The notes: generated from the letters alone by a model not told the origin. DNA of 64,000 bases from Paramesorhizobium sp049065735 (GCF_049065735.1 NZ_JBAKHD010000002.1:434001-498000); one strand, 5' to 3'; positions 15,171-24,326 are shown, numbered from the stretch's first letter. Numbers and translations: made by a program.

Positions 15171-17642
15171 TCAATCGAACTTCAGCAGCCGCTCCAGATA
15201 TTCCTTTTCCATCTGCGGGCTTAACGAATCACCGAGGCGGCGGCGGATTTCTTCCAGAATCTGGCGCGCGCGCTGGATATCGCTCTCTTCGGGGATTTTG
15301 ACATTGCTGTCGTCGATCGGGCCTGGGCCGGTCGGGCGGCCGAGCGGATCGCGGCTACCGGGCGATGGCTGGCCGCCGGGGCCGTTTTCGCCCATCGCTT
15401 GCTGCATCTGCTGCATCATGTCGCGCGCGCCGCGCCGCAGGGCGTCGAGCGCATTGGCCTGCTCGTCGGTGGCGGTTTCGCCTTCGGCGCGGCCAAGCGC
15501 GTCGCCGGCGCGGCCCATCGATTCGCCCGCCTCGCCCATTTCCTTGCCGGGCTCCAGGCCCATATCCTTCAGGCCCTTCATCATCTCGTTAAGCTCGGAT
15601 TGCAGCTGCGCCTGACCCTGCTGCAATTTGCGCATGGCCTCCTCCAGCTCCTGAGATTTCCCGGCATCGGGAACTTCGGCGTTTTCCTGCTCCTGCATCT
15701 GCCTGTTCAGGCGGGAGGTCTCATCCATCATCTGCTGCTGGCGGCGCATCAGCTCGCCGAGCTTGTTCATCTGCTGGCGCATCGGGTTCTGCTGGGCCTG
15801 GCCGCGCTGCGGTTGCCTGCCCATCTGCAGATTGTTCATCATGTTTTCGAGCTGGGACAGAAGCTGCTGCGCCGAATCGCGCGAGCCCTGCTTCGCCAGA
15901 TTCTCGATCTGGTTCATCATCCGGTCGAGGTCTTTCTGCGTCAGCACCCGCGCGTTCGGGTCCATCTCGCCGGAATAGGGACTCTGCTGCTGGCGCTCCG
16001 CATATTCCTTCAGGAAATGCTGCATGGCTTCGCGCAGTTCGGCCATCAGTTTTTCGATTTCCTCGGGGCTCGCGCCGTTCTCAATCGCCCGTTTCAGCGC
16101 TTCCTGGGCCTGCCGCAGACGCTTTTCCGCGTCGGATAGCTGTCCATCCTCGATGCCGCGCGCCACCTGCCACATATAGGCCACGACATCGCGCAGCTGG
16201 TCATCATTGCCGGCAAGGCGCAGCCGTGACTGGACGCTGCGCAGCGCCAGATAATGGGTCGTGTTCTTGATGGTGTCTTCCGGACGCAGCGTGATGGCGG
16301 CGAGCATGTCGAGCACGCGGTCGCGCTTGTTAGCGTCGAGGGCAAGGATGCGGCGCTGTTCGGCCACGGCGCGGGCGAGCGGGTTAGAGAAGGGGCGCTC
16401 CGGAAGCGTGAGGATTTTGGTTTCGCTGCGTCCAATCTGCCCGGCATCGTCTTCCGCCACCAGTGTCAGGCGGACCTGCGAGCCCGCCCAGGGATGCTCG
16501 GTGATATCGATGGAGGTCGTCGCCTCCTTGGCGCCACGGCGCGGCAGGACGAGCGGGGCATCGGGCGCGGGGAAAAGCGGGCGCGCATTGGCGGACGGCT
16601 TTTCCGCCTCGACGATCTCGGCATGGCCCTTGGTGGCGCCGTAATCGTCATCGACCGAGTAGGCAAGCTCCAGCGTGCCGTTGAGCGCATGGCCCGGCTC
16701 CTTGGTGAAGCGGATGAGCGGCGCGCGGTCCGGGATGATATTGAAGGTCCACTCGGCATTCGCACCGCCGGAAAGGCTGACTTCGGTCTTTCCCTGCAAG
16801 GGCAGCTGGAAATTCCTGCTGTTGTCGGGAGCCGAATCATCCTTGGCAGCGGGGGCGATCTCCTGCGTTTTCCCATCCGGTCCGGTGGCGGTCAGGCTCT
16901 CCTGCCCGTTGCCGCCATTCACGCGGATGGCGAGGATGCTGCCTTGCGGGACGGTAAAGCCCGCTTCGCCGCTGTTCTCCTGCGCGGTGAGGAAAATCGG
17001 CGCGCGGCCGGTATAGCGCGGCGGCGTCACCCAGGCGTCGATTCGCGCCGATGGGCCGCTCGCGCCGAAACGCACGCGGAACGCGTCGGAAAGCGCGCCG
17101 CCATCCGGGCCGCTGGCATAGGCGAAGGCGGTGACGAAGAGAAGCGCAACGGCGGCGCGGACGCCGAGCGGGTCCCATTCGGGAACGCGCGGACGCGGTG
17201 TGCCGCCCTGCAGGTTCTTGAGCTTCTCCGCCATGCGGCGGCGGTGTTCTTCCCAAAGCGCGCGAGCGAAGGGGTCGTCATCGCCCGTGGCGATCGTATC
17301 GGCCTGAACGGAAATCGGGCCATGTTCAAGCAGGCTGGCGGTTTCCAGCCGGCGGTCGATTTCCGCAGGCAGCGGCAATTTGAGCCGCGTCGGGAGATAA
17401 AGGGAAACGGCACCGGCGATGGCGAGTATGCCAAGGACGGCGATATGCAGCCAGCCGGGCATATATTGGAACAGGCCGAACCAGGCGATGGCGGCAAAAA
17501 GCGCAGCAAGCGTGATGAGCGGCAGGATGAGCGGCCACAGGCGCTCGAAGGTAAGCGTCAGAAAGGCGGCACGGCGCGCGACAGCAAGCCTTGCCGCCGT
17601 GGTTTTCTTCATCCCCGGGCTGTCATCGAGCCGATCCGCCAT
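15171..17642 (-). CDS. TIGR02302 family membrane protein
   Basis: An 823-residue protein of the TIGR02302 (DUF4175-like) family, found mostly in Hyphomicrobiales and without known function. Three membrane segments near the N-terminus (about residues 32-75 and 150-165) are followed by a periplasmic beta-rich region (residues 190-430) and a long helical, Gln/Met/Glu-rich C-terminal third (residues 480-780) with coiled-coil character and repeated stretches such as MNNLQMGRQPQRGQAQQNP and MMQQMQQAMGENG. It starts about 120 bases downstream of lysA on the same strand. Family membership rests on length, topology and the Q/M-rich tail. Confidence 0.88.
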   Translation of the reverse strand: MADRLDDSPGMKKTTAARLAVARRAAFLTLTFERLWPLILPLITLAALFAAIAWFGLFQYMPGWLHIAVLGILAIAGAVSLYLPTRLKLPLPAEIDRRLETASLLEHGPISVQADTIATGDDDPFARALWEEHRRRMAEKLKNLQGGTPRPRVPEWDPLGVRAAVALLFVTAFAYASGPDGGALSDAFRVRFGASGPSARIDAWVTPPRYTGRAPIFLTAQENSGEAGFTVPQGSILAIRVNGGNGQESLTATGPDGKTQEIAPAAKDDSAPDNSRNFQLPLQGKTEVSLSGGANAEWTFNIIPDRAPLIRFTKEPGHALNGTLELAYSVDDDYGATKGHAEIVEAEKPSANARPLFPAPDAPLVLPRRGAKEATTSIDITEHPWAGSQVRLTLVAEDDAGQIGRSETKILTLPERPFSNPLARAVAEQRRILALDANKRDRVLDMLAAITLRPEDTIKNTTHYLALRSVQSRLRLAGNDDQLRDVVAYMWQVARGIEDGQLSDAEKRLRQAQEALKRAIENGASPEEIEKLMAELREAMQHFLKEYAERQQQSPYSGEMDPNARVLTQKDLDRMMNQIENLAKQGSRDSAQQLLSQLENMMNNLQMGRQPQRGQAQQNPMRQQMNKLGELMRRQQQMMDETSRLNRQMQEQENAEVPDAGKSQELEEAMRKLQQGQAQLQSELNEMMKGLKDMGLEPGKEMGEAGESMGRAGDALGRAEGETATDEQANALDALRRGARDMMQQMQQAMGENGPGGQPSPGSRDPLGRPTGPGPIDDSNVKIPEESDIQRARQILEEIRRRLGDSLSPQMEKEYLERLLKFD

Positions 17643-17761
17643 GCGCGCCTCTCTAAAGTAAGCCTCAAGAATAGATGCTTATCGTGGCAAAGACGAGGCC
17701 TTTCCTCTCATTGTCTCCGCGGCTTGTTCCGAGAATCTACCATAATGACGGCTTTCGCGCG

Positions 17762-19027
17762 TCAAAGCCAATCCGGCACCGAATCGAGGCCGATCAGGTC
17801 CTCATAGCTCGTGCGGGGGCGCACCACATGATAGCGGTCGCCGTCGACAAGCACTTCGGGCACCAGGAGGCGGGTGTTGTAAGTGCCTGATTGCACCGCG
17901 CCATAGGCCCCCGCCGTCATGATGGCCAAGAGGTCGCCGGGTTTTGGATAGGGCAGGTCGCGGTCGTGGCCCAGATAATCGCCGGTCTCGCAGACCGGGC
18001 CGACAATATCGGCGCGGATGCGGCGCTGACCGTCCGTGGGCGCCAAAACGGGGCGGATATCGTGGAAGGCGTCGTAGAGCGTCGGGCGGATCAGGTCGTT
18101 CATCGCGCTATCGACGATGATGAAGTTCCTTGCGTCGCCTTCCTTCACGAAGATGACTTCGGTGACGAGAATACCGGCGTTGCCGACGATCAGCCGCCCC
18201 GGCTCGAAGATCGTCTTCAGACCCAGCGGGCGGATATGCTTGGCGACAATGGCGGCATAGGCGTCGGGCAGGGGAGGCGGATTGTTGTCGGTGCGGTAGG
18301 GAATCCCCAGGCCGCCGCCCACGTCGACATGGTCGATGGCGTGGCCGTCCGCCTTCAACTCAGCGACCAGCTGAGCCAACAGCGCGAAGGCATCGTCGAA
18401 CGGCTCAAGGTCGGTGATCTGGCTGCCGATATGCATGTCGATACCGGTGACGCGGATGCCGGGCAGATTTGCCGCTCGGGCATAGACGTCACGCGCCCGG
18501 GCATGAGAGATGCCGAACTTGTTCTCCGCCTTGCCGGTGGAAATCTTGGCGTGGGTGCGTGCGTCGACATCCGGGTTGATGCGCAGCGAAACCGGCGCGG
18601 TCCTGCCCGCCGCAACGGCGCGGGCGGATAGAATCTCCAGTTCCGGCTCAGACTCGACATTGAAGCAATGGATGCCGGCGGCGAGGGCAAAATCCATCTC
18701 GCTCGCCTTCTTGCCGACGCCGGAGAAGACGATCTTGTCCGCCGGGATGCCCGCGGCGAGCGCGCGGCGCAATTCGCCTTCCGAGACGACATCGGCGCCG
18801 GAGCCGAGCTTTGCCAGCGTTTTCAGCACCGCCTGGTTGGAATTGGCCTTCAGTGCATAGCAGACCAGCGCGTCCATATCGGCGAAGGCCTCTGCGAAAA
18901 CGCGGAAATGGCGCGTCAGCGTGGCGGTGGAATAGCAATAGAACGGCGTGCCGACTGCGCGCGCGATGTCGGCAATGCTGACATTCTCGGCGTGGAGCAC
19001 GCCGTCCCGGTACTCGAAATGGTTCAA
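17762..19027 (-). CDS. lysA: Diaminopimelate decarboxylase
   Basis: Last step of lysine synthesis: decarboxylates meso-diaminopimelate, PLP-dependent, cytoplasmic. The 421-residue protein has the PLP lysine in VCYALKANSN (Lys60), HIGSQITDL (about 195-203), the glycine-rich phosphate loop VGGGLGIPY, EPGRLIVGNAG and the C-terminal active-site segment GPVCETGDYLG with its catalytic Cys. It is preceded on the same strand by the small lipoprotein gene lptM and followed by TIGR02302, an order usual in rhizobia. A dispersed palindrome at 19046-19095 lies between lptM and lysA. Confidence 0.96.
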   Translation of the reverse strand: MNHFEYRDGVLHAENVSIADIARAVGTPFYCYSTATLTRHFRVFAEAFADMDALVCYALKANSNQAVLKTLAKLGSGADVVSEGELRRALAAGIPADKIVFSGVGKKASEMDFALAAGIHCFNVESEPELEILSARAVAAGRTAPVSLRINPDVDARTHAKISTGKAENKFGISHARARDVYARAANLPGIRVTGIDMHIGSQITDLEPFDDAFALLAQLVAELKADGHAIDHVDVGGGLGIPYRTDNNPPPLPDAYAAIVAKHIRPLGLKTIFEPGRLIVGNAGILVTEVIFVKEGDARNFIIVDSAMNDLIRPTLYDAFHDIRPVLAPTDGQRRIRADIVGPVCETGDYLGHDRDLPYPKPGDLLAIMTAGAYGAVQSGTYNTRLLVPEVLVDGDRYHVVRPRTSYEDLIGLDSVPDWL

Positions 19028-19045
19028 GAGAGAAAAGCCTTATCT

Positions 19046-19095
19046 AGCCGCATTTAATGCGACGCCGAATGGTCCATCCGGCGGCAAAATGCTCA
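19046..19095. repeat. Dispersed repeat family B, copy 1
   Basis: AGCCGCATTTAATGCGACG at the left and GCGGCAAAATGCTCAA at the right. The same left and right blocks recur at 22204-22255, with a different middle. The element occupies nearly the whole lptM-lysA gap. Confidence 0.6.
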
Positions 19096-19096
19096 A

Positions 19097-19282
19097 TTAC
19101 TGAATGAGCTTGTCGAGGATGAACGGCTTGTCCTCTTTCGGTTTCGGCTTCGTATGGCCGTTCTCATCAGTAACGACAGCCGTGGGCGGCGGCTCGAGAG
19201 GGCCGCGCCGGCCGCAGGCGGACAGCACGCTTGCCACGCCTATGGCGATGATGAGGGTCGAAATGGAGAAACGGCTGATCAT
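19097..19282 (-). CDS. lptM: Small outer-membrane lipoprotein, LptM/YifL-like
   Basis: A 61-residue lipoprotein. The start MISRFSISTL gives a short signal with lipobox VLSAC, lipidated Cys followed by GRRGPLEPP, the conserved C-G-x-x-G-x-L-x-x-P motif of LptM (YifL). In enteric bacteria LptM assists disulfide maturation of the LPS translocon LptD; here that role is by homology of a short motif. A longer reading frame begins 60 bases upstream but would bury the signal peptide, so the later ATG is chosen. It lies between argH and lysA, as in many proteobacteria, and is separated from argH by an intrinsic terminator. Confidence 0.88.
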   Translation of the reverse strand: MISRFSISTLIIAIGVASVLSACGRRGPLEPPPTAVVTDENGHTKPKPKEDKPFILDKLIQ

Positions 19283-19323
19283 GCGGTTGGTCCTGAACCC
19301 GTTGATTTGCCTTTTTGTAGCCG

Positions 19324-19351
19324 AAAAGCGGGGTCGTTGCACCCCGCTTTT
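19324..19351 (-). terminator. Intrinsic terminator after argH
   Basis: A perfect 11-base stem, AAAAGCGGGGT/ACCCCGCTTTT, with a 6-base loop lies 8 bases after the argH stop. It should separate argH from the lptM-lysA transcript. Confidence 0.8.
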
Positions 19352-19359
19352 GCCTTACT

Positions 19360-20760
19360 TCACGCCTTGATAATGCGCTTTTTCCAATAACGGATCTGGC
19401 GGCGCACCTCTTCCGGCGCGGTGCCGCCATAGGAATTGCGGCTGCGCACGGATTTGTCCACGGTGAGGAAGCCGAAGACCGCCTCGGCGATGCCGGGATG
19501 GATGGATTGAAGGTCTTCGAGCGAGAGCTTGGCGAGATCGCATTTTTTGCTCTCCGCCAGCGCCACGGCACGGCCCGTAACGTGGTGCGCCTCGCGGAAG
19601 GGGATGCCCAGTTCGCGCACCAGCCAGTCGGCAAGGTCGGTGGCGGTGGAATAGCCGGAGCCGGCGGCTTTCTTCATCGCTGCGCTGTTTACCGAGAGGT
19701 CACGGACCATGCCGGTCATGGCGGCGAGCGCCAGTTCCAGCGTTTCGGCGGCGTCGAAGACGGCTTCCTTATCTTCCTGCATGTCCTTGGAATAGGAAAG
19801 CGGCAGGCCCTTCATGACGGTCAGGAGCCCGACAAGCGAGCCGGTGATGCGGCCTGTCTTGGCGCGGACGAGCTCCGCCGCATCCGGGTTCTTCTTCTGC
19901 GGCATGATCGAAGAACCGGTAGAGAAGGCATCGGAAAGGCGGATGAAATTGAATTGCGGCGTCGACCAGATCACGATCTCCTCGGCAAGGCGCGAGAGAT
20001 GCGTGGCGCAGATGGCGGAGATGGAGAGGAACTCCAGCGCGTAATCGCGGTCGGACACGCTGTCGAGCGAGTTGCGCGTCGGCTCGCGGAAGCCGAGTTC
20101 CTTCGCGGTCATCTGGCGGTCGATGGGAAAGCCGGTGCCGGCGAGCGCTGCCGCCCCCAAGGGTGATTCGTCCATGCGCTCCATGGCATCGCGGACGCGG
20201 GAGAGGTCGCGCCCGAACATCTCGACATAGGCCATTGCGTGGTGGCCGAAGGTGACGGGCTGCGCCGTCTGGAGATGGGTAAAGCCGGGCATCACGGTCG
20301 CCGCATGTTCCTCGGCACGCTCCAGGAAGGCTTCGATCAGCTTTTTCAGCGCCGTGGCGGTTTTGTTGAACTCGTCCTTGACCCAGAGGCGGAAATCCAG
20401 CGCCACCTGGTCGTTGCGCGAGCGGGCGGTGTGGAGCCGTCCGGCGGCGGGGCCGATGAGTTCAGCCAGCCGCGCCTCGACATTCATGTGGATGTCTTCG
20501 AGCTTGCGCGAGAAGACGAACTTCCCGCTCTCGATTTCGGCCAGGATGGTCTTGAGGCCCTCGGTGATTTTGTCGCAGTCCTCAGCCGTAATAATGCCGG
20601 TCTTGGCAAGCATGGCGGCATGGGCGAGCGAGCCGCGAATATCTTGTGCGTAGAGCTTGCGGTCAAAGCCGATGGAGGCATTGATCTCTTCCATGATCGC
20701 GTCGGGACCGGATGCGAAGCGTCCGCCCCACATTTCATTGCTGGACTTTTGTTCGGTCAT
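19360..20760 (-). CDS. argH: Argininosuccinate lyase
   Basis: Last step of arginine synthesis: splits argininosuccinate into arginine and fumarate; homotetramer in the cytoplasm. The 466-residue protein starts MTEQKSSNEMWGGRFASGP (an upstream in-frame Met would add 17 non-conserved residues). Signatures are EDIHMNVEARL, HTARSRNDQVALD, TVMPGFTHLQTAQPV and the superfamily motif GSSIMPQKKNPD. It is divergent from tlpA across only 44 bases, so their promoters overlap or one lies inside the neighbour's 5' end. Confidence 0.97.
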   Translation of the reverse strand: MTEQKSSNEMWGGRFASGPDAIMEEINASIGFDRKLYAQDIRGSLAHAAMLAKTGIITAEDCDKITEGLKTILAEIESGKFVFSRKLEDIHMNVEARLAELIGPAAGRLHTARSRNDQVALDFRLWVKDEFNKTATALKKLIEAFLERAEEHAATVMPGFTHLQTAQPVTFGHHAMAYVEMFGRDLSRVRDAMERMDESPLGAAALAGTGFPIDRQMTAKELGFREPTRNSLDSVSDRDYALEFLSISAICATHLSRLAEEIVIWSTPQFNFIRLSDAFSTGSSIMPQKKNPDAAELVRAKTGRITGSLVGLLTVMKGLPLSYSKDMQEDKEAVFDAAETLELALAAMTGMVRDLSVNSAAMKKAAGSGYSTATDLADWLVRELGIPFREAHHVTGRAVALAESKKCDLAKLSLEDLQSIHPGIAEAVFGFLTVDKSVRSRNSYGGTAPEEVRRQIRYWKKRIIKA

Positions 20761-20804
20761 GGTTGAATGCCTCGAATGGAAACACGAGAAGGGTTGCAAG
20801 GAAC

Positions 20805-21479
20805 ATGGCAACGGGCAACGAGAATGCCGGAAAACCGAGGAAGGGAAGGGTTCTTCTGCTCTCAGGCTTAGCGGGACTTATCGCCGGTGCCGTGGGGGTA
20901 TACGTGATGGAACGGCCCTCTGGCAATGTGGCAGCGGCGGTCGATGGCAGGCAATGCGCGCTGAAGGCGGAGGCGGCAAAGGCGCTGGACAGCGCGGCGA
21001 CCGGCTCGGTGGCGGCGATGCGGCCTGCCGAAGCGCCCCAGCCCGTTGGAAACCTAGGCTTCACCGGGCCGGATGGGGCCAAGATGACGCTTGCCGATTT
21101 CAAGGGCAAGACGCTGCTCGTCAATCTCTGGGCCACCTGGTGCGCGCCCTGCCGCGAGGAGATGCCGGCGCTCGACAAATTGCAGGCGGAGAAAGGCGGC
21201 GATGATTTTGAGGTCGTCGCCATCAACATCGATACGGGCGACGATGCCAAGCCGAAGAAATTTCTGACGGAAACCGGCGTGCATTCATTGAAGCTCTATC
21301 GCGACCCGACCATGGGCGTCTTCAACGAGCTGAAAAGGAAGAACCTCGCCTTCGGTCTGCCGGTGACGATGCTGGTGGACAAGGATGGCTGCCAGATCGC
21401 AGCCATGAACGGCCCGGCGGACTGGGCGGGCGAGGATGCGAAGAAGCTGATCGATGCGGCGCGGGAAAGATTCCGGTGA
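20805..21479 (+). CDS. tlpA: Membrane-anchored thiol:disulfide oxidoreductase TlpA
   Basis: Periplasmic thioredoxin-fold reductant tethered to the inner membrane; in related bacteria it serves cytochrome oxidase copper-centre assembly. The 224-residue protein has a short basic N-terminus, one anchor (VLLLSGLAGLIAGAVGVYVM), a linker, and a thioredoxin domain with NLWATWCAPCREEMPALD (Cys113, Cys116) and the cis-proline segment FGLPVTMLVDKDG. Extra Cys51 and the Cys in DKDGCQIAAM are consistent with the structural disulfide known in Bradyrhizobium TlpA. The start at 20805 follows GCAAGGAAC. It is divergent from argH. Confidence 0.92.
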   Translation: MATGNENAGKPRKGRVLLLSGLAGLIAGAVGVYVMERPSGNVAAAVDGRQCALKAEAAKALDSAATGSVAAMRPAEAPQPVGNLGFTGPDGAKMTLADFKGKTLLVNLWATWCAPCREEMPALDKLQAEKGGDDFEVVAINIDTGDDAKPKKFLTETGVHSLKLYRDPTMGVFNELKRKNLAFGLPVTMLVDKDGCQIAAMNGPADWAGEDAKKLIDAARERFR

Positions 21480-21521
21480 GGGCGGGCTGCAAATGGCGTC
21501 TTTCTGCGCTTCCGGTGCTCA

Positions 21522-21535
21522 CGTACTAAAGTACG
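21522..21535. repeat. Short palindrome after tlpA
   Basis: CGTACTAAAGTACG, 6-base arms, inside a longer GC-rich intergenic stretch of 116 bases between the convergent tlpA and YaiI genes. The wider context (TTCCGGTGCTC...CTGCGCTCCGG) looks like a small repeat element, but I see no second copy in this window. Confidence 0.4.
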
Positions 21536-21595
21536 CTGCGCTCCGGTTCTCGAAAGCCACCATTTTCGCCTCGCCCTGACCGGAATCTCGGCTCC

Positions 21596-22090
21596 CTAGC
21601 TGGTAAACCCAGCGCGCTTCAGCCGGACGATGGCGAGGTCGAGCGCGGAAAGAAAGGCCGAGCGGTCGCGGGCGGCGAAGGGCGGTGGGCCGCCGGTGAT
21701 CTGTCCGGCGGAACGCAAGCCCTCCATCAGATTGCGGGTAGCAAGCACATTGCCGATGGAGTCTGGCGTAAAGGCGCGGCCATTGGGCGCGATTGCCGCC
21801 GCGCCCGCATTGATCGCCCGGCTCGCCAGCGGAATGTCTGATGTGACGACGATGGCACCCGGCCCGGCGCGCTCGGCAATCCAGTCATCGGCGACGTCGA
21901 GACCAGCAGCCACGATCACGCGCTCGATCAGCGGATCGCGCGGAACCGCGATGAAGGAATTGGCGACGACATAGACCTTGACGCCATGGCGCTCCGCGAC
22001 GCGGTAAACCTCCGTCTTCACGGGGCAGGCATCGGCGTCGACATAGATGGTGATTGGGCGCTGATCGTTCATGCTGTCATTCGATGGCAT
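21596..22090 (-). CDS. YaiI/YqxD family protein (DUF188)
   Basis: A 164-residue cytoplasmic protein of the widespread DUF188 family, related to PIN/NYN-type nuclease folds but with no proven activity. The N-terminal strand carries the family's YVDADACPVKTEVYRVAERHG, followed by VIVAAGLDVADDWIAERAGPGAIVVTSDIPLASRAI, in which the conserved acidic residues cluster. Met7 (22072) is an alternative start with no better ribosome-binding site. It is convergent with tlpA and divergent from the second EamA transporter. Confidence 0.88.
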   Translation of the reverse strand: MPSNDSMNDQRPITIYVDADACPVKTEVYRVAERHGVKVYVVANSFIAVPRDPLIERVIVAAGLDVADDWIAERAGPGAIVVTSDIPLASRAINAGAAAIAPNGRAFTPDSIGNVLATRNLMEGLRSAGQITGGPPPFAARDRSAFLSALDLAIVRLKRAGFTS

Positions 22091-22203
22091 GAGGCGATGG
22101 GGGATTGCAAGGCGGGGTATATATTCTCCGGCTGAATGCTGCGATCAAAATAATGAACTGGCCCGCGCCGCCAGCGAGGATTAAGGCGGGGGCGAATCGT
22201 TTT

Positions 22204-22255
22204 CAGCCGCATTTATTGCGAGGCCAGACGGAGCGTTTGGCTGCAAAATGCTTGA
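22204..22255. repeat. Dispersed repeat family B, copy 2
   Basis: AGCCGCATTTATTGCGAGG at the left and GGCTGCAAAATGCTTGA at the right, matching the element at 19046-19095. It ends about 12 bases before the start of the EamA gene, so it forms part of that gene's leader. Confidence 0.6.
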
Positions 22256-22266
22256 GGTCGCCACCC

Positions 22267-23160
22267 ATGCCCGTCAAATATTTCCCCGCGCTTTTCGTTA
22301 TCCTCTGGGCCACCGGCTTCATCGGCGCGGGCTATGCCATGCCCTATTCCGAGCCGTTCGGCTTCATGACGGTGCGGTTCTTTCTCGCGGCCGCGATCCT
22401 GGGCGTATGGGCGCTCGCAAGCGGAAGTCCGTGGCCGAACCGGCGCGGCGCGCTCCATGCGGCAATTGCAGGATGCCTCATCCACGGCACCTATCTCTCC
22501 GGCGTGTTCTGGGCGGTGCATCAGGGCTTGCCCGCCGGCATGTCGGCGCTGGTGGTCGGCCTGCAGCCGCTCATCACCACGCTCATCGCAGGGGTGACGC
22601 TGAAGGAGAAGATCGAGGCGCGGCATTGGGCCGGGCTCGCCATCGGCTTCGTCGGCGTCGTCATGGTGCTCAGCCCGAAATTCTCGTTCCATTCCGGCGG
22701 GATCAATGCTGTGACCATCGGGGTGATGTTCCTCGCCGTGCTCGCCATCAGCATCGGCACCGTGTGGCAGAAGCGCTTCGTCGGGCAGGTGGATGTGAAA
22801 ACCGGCACGACAGTGCAATATCTCGCCGCCGCCATTCTCACCGGCATTTGCTCGCTCGCCTTCGAGAGCCATCAGGTGATCTGGTCGCCCTGGCTCCTCT
22901 TCGCCATGGCGTGGCTGGTGATCGTGCTTTCCATCGGCGCGGTGCTGCTGTTGATGGTGCTGATCCGCGAGGGCGCGGTGTCGAAGGTCGCTTCGCTCTT
23001 CTACCTCGTGCCCGGAACCACGGCGCTGATGGCCTATTTCCTCTTCGGCGAGACGCTGAATCTCATCCAGCTTGTCGGCATGGCTATCACGACTTTCGGC
23101 GTGGCGCTGGCAACGGTCCGCGGCCTTAGCCGTCAGTCACCCCGTCTCGCGCCGCGATAG
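22267..23160 (+). CDS. DMT/EamA family transporter
   Basis: A 297-residue inner-membrane protein with ten predicted membrane spans in two EamA halves. It begins MPVKYFPALFVILWATGFIGAGYAMPYSE-type sequence, typical of the family's first span, and has the paired signature LVVGLQPLITTLIAGVTLKEKIEARHW at the end of the first half. An open frame extends 160 bases further upstream through repeat family B, but the family N-terminus fixes the start at 22267. The substrate is unknown. Its last 28 bases overlap the 3' end of the convergent YihY/BrkB gene. Confidence 0.87.
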   Translation: MPVKYFPALFVILWATGFIGAGYAMPYSEPFGFMTVRFFLAAAILGVWALASGSPWPNRRGALHAAIAGCLIHGTYLSGVFWAVHQGLPAGMSALVVGLQPLITTLIAGVTLKEKIEARHWAGLAIGFVGVVMVLSPKFSFHSGGINAVTIGVMFLAVLAISIGTVWQKRFVGQVDVKTGTTVQYLAAAILTGICSLAFESHQVIWSPWLLFAMAWLVIVLSIGAVLLLMVLIREGAVSKVASLFYLVPGTTALMAYFLFGETLNLIQLVGMAITTFGVALATVRGLSRQSPRLAPR

Positions 23161-23981
23161 TGGAGGATGGCGGCGTTGATTTCAGCGCCGAGAATGAAGA
23201 TTGCCGCGACGATGTAGAGAAAGACGATCGCCACCATGATCGAGGCGAGGCCCGCATAGGTCGAGACGTAATTGGCGAAGGTCTCCAGATATTTGGCGAA
23301 GACGATCGAGCCGACCAGCCAGGCGAGCAGCGTCACGCCGATGCCCGGAAGAATATCCAAAAATCCGCGCCGTCCGGCCGGCAGCCAGAGATGGACGACG
23401 AGAAGGCCCAGTATCAGAACGGCGATGGCGATGGCGTAGCGCCAGATGGTGAGGCTTCCCGTATAGGGCGCGATGGCCGGAAACCAATGTTCCGCGATGC
23501 GGACGCCGAGCGGGGCAAGAACGAGGAGGATGCTGATCGCCGTCAGAACCAATGTGGCGACGATGACGAAGCCGAGGCTCTGCAGGCGGCAGAAGATGAC
23601 GGAGCGGGTATCGGTGACGCGATAGGCGCGGTTCAAGGCGATCCGCAGCGCCTCGATGCCATTGGAGGCGAAATAGGCAGCGGCGAGCACGCTGACCGTC
23701 AGAAGGCCGCCGCGCCGCACGCTCAGCACGTTTCGCACCTCATCCGCGATGGGCCGGGCGATGGTCGAAGGCCATGTATCGAAAATCACATGAACCGCCG
23801 TGTCGGCAAACGCGTTAGCCCCCAGGAAGCTTGCGAGCGAGGTGGCGAAGATCAGAAAGGGGAACAGCGCCATCAACCCCGAAAGGGTGATGTGGCTGGC
23901 GAAAGCCCAACCGTCATCGGAATAGAAATGGCCGAACGCATCGCGTAAAACCTGCCAAAGGAACGTTCGGGTCAAATGCAT
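23133..23981 (-). CDS. YihY/BrkB family inner-membrane protein
   Basis: A 282-residue integral membrane protein of the YihY (formerly BrkB/RNase BN misnomer) family, with six spans. Marks are HITLSGLMALFPFLIFATSLASFLG near the N-terminus, RGGLLTVSVLAAAYFASNGIEALRIALNRAYRV in the middle and ASIMVAIVFLYIVAAIFILGAEINAA near the C-terminus. Its function is unsettled and it should not be called a ribonuclease. It converges on the EamA transporter with a 28-base overlap. Confidence 0.88.
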   Translation of the reverse strand: MHLTRTFLWQVLRDAFGHFYSDDGWAFASHITLSGLMALFPFLIFATSLASFLGANAFADTAVHVIFDTWPSTIARPIADEVRNVLSVRRGGLLTVSVLAAAYFASNGIEALRIALNRAYRVTDTRSVIFCRLQSLGFVIVATLVLTAISILLVLAPLGVRIAEHWFPAIAPYTGSLTIWRYAIAIAVLILGLLVVHLWLPAGRRGFLDILPGIGVTLLAWLVGSIVFAKYLETFANYVSTYAGLASIMVAIVFLYIVAAIFILGAEINAAILHYRGARRGD

Positions 23982-24072
23982 CGGCAGGCGTTACCTCGAG
24001 TCTTGAATAGCCGTTGAGAACATCCAGTTTGCAACGTGCGCCGTGATATGGGAAGCCTGAACAAAATTCCAG

Positions 24073-24115
24073 CGCATGATCTTATCCGGGAAGTCTGCAA
24101 TTTTTCGGGATAAAA
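24073..24115. repeat. Dispersed repeat family A, copy 2
   Basis: GCATGATCTTATCCGGGAAG then TCTGCAATTTTTCGGGATAAAA, a degenerate member of the family seen at 30557 and 47199. It lies 13 bases upstream of the HIG1-domain gene. Confidence 0.7.
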
Positions 24116-24128
24116 AGGACCCAGGGAT

Positions 24129-24326
24129 ATGGACGTTTTCTTCAAGATAGCCGCGATGGTGATGATTCTTGCCGTCGCCTGTGTGCTCTTCATCGGCTTG
24201 CGCAACATGGTGCGCGGCGGCGATGGTAATTTCTCCAACAAGATGATGCAATTGCGTGTGCTGTTGCAATTCATTGCGGTGGCGCTGATCGTGGCTGCCA
24301 TTTACTTTGCCCGCCACGCTTCATGA
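24129..24326 (+). CDS. HIG1-domain twin-transmembrane small protein
   Basis: A 65-residue protein with two membrane helices (FFKIAAMVMILAVACVLFIGL and LLQFIAVALIVAAIYFA) joined by a basic loop, RNMVRGGDGNFSNKMMQLRV. This loop with its conserved N-x-M-x-R pattern matches bacterial HIG1-domain proteins, relatives of mitochondrial respiratory supercomplex factors. A role near cytochrome oxidase is known for some family members; here it is inference. The cobalamin adenosyltransferase gene starts 13 bases after its stop, so they are probably co-transcribed. Confidence 0.82.
   Translation: MDVFFKIAAMVMILAVACVLFIGLRNMVRGGDGNFSNKMMQLRVLLQFIAVALIVAAIYFARHAS

Noticed and set aside
23133..23981. Ribonuclease BN
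   Set aside because: The old label for YihY/BrkB proteins is an error; the protein is an integral membrane protein.
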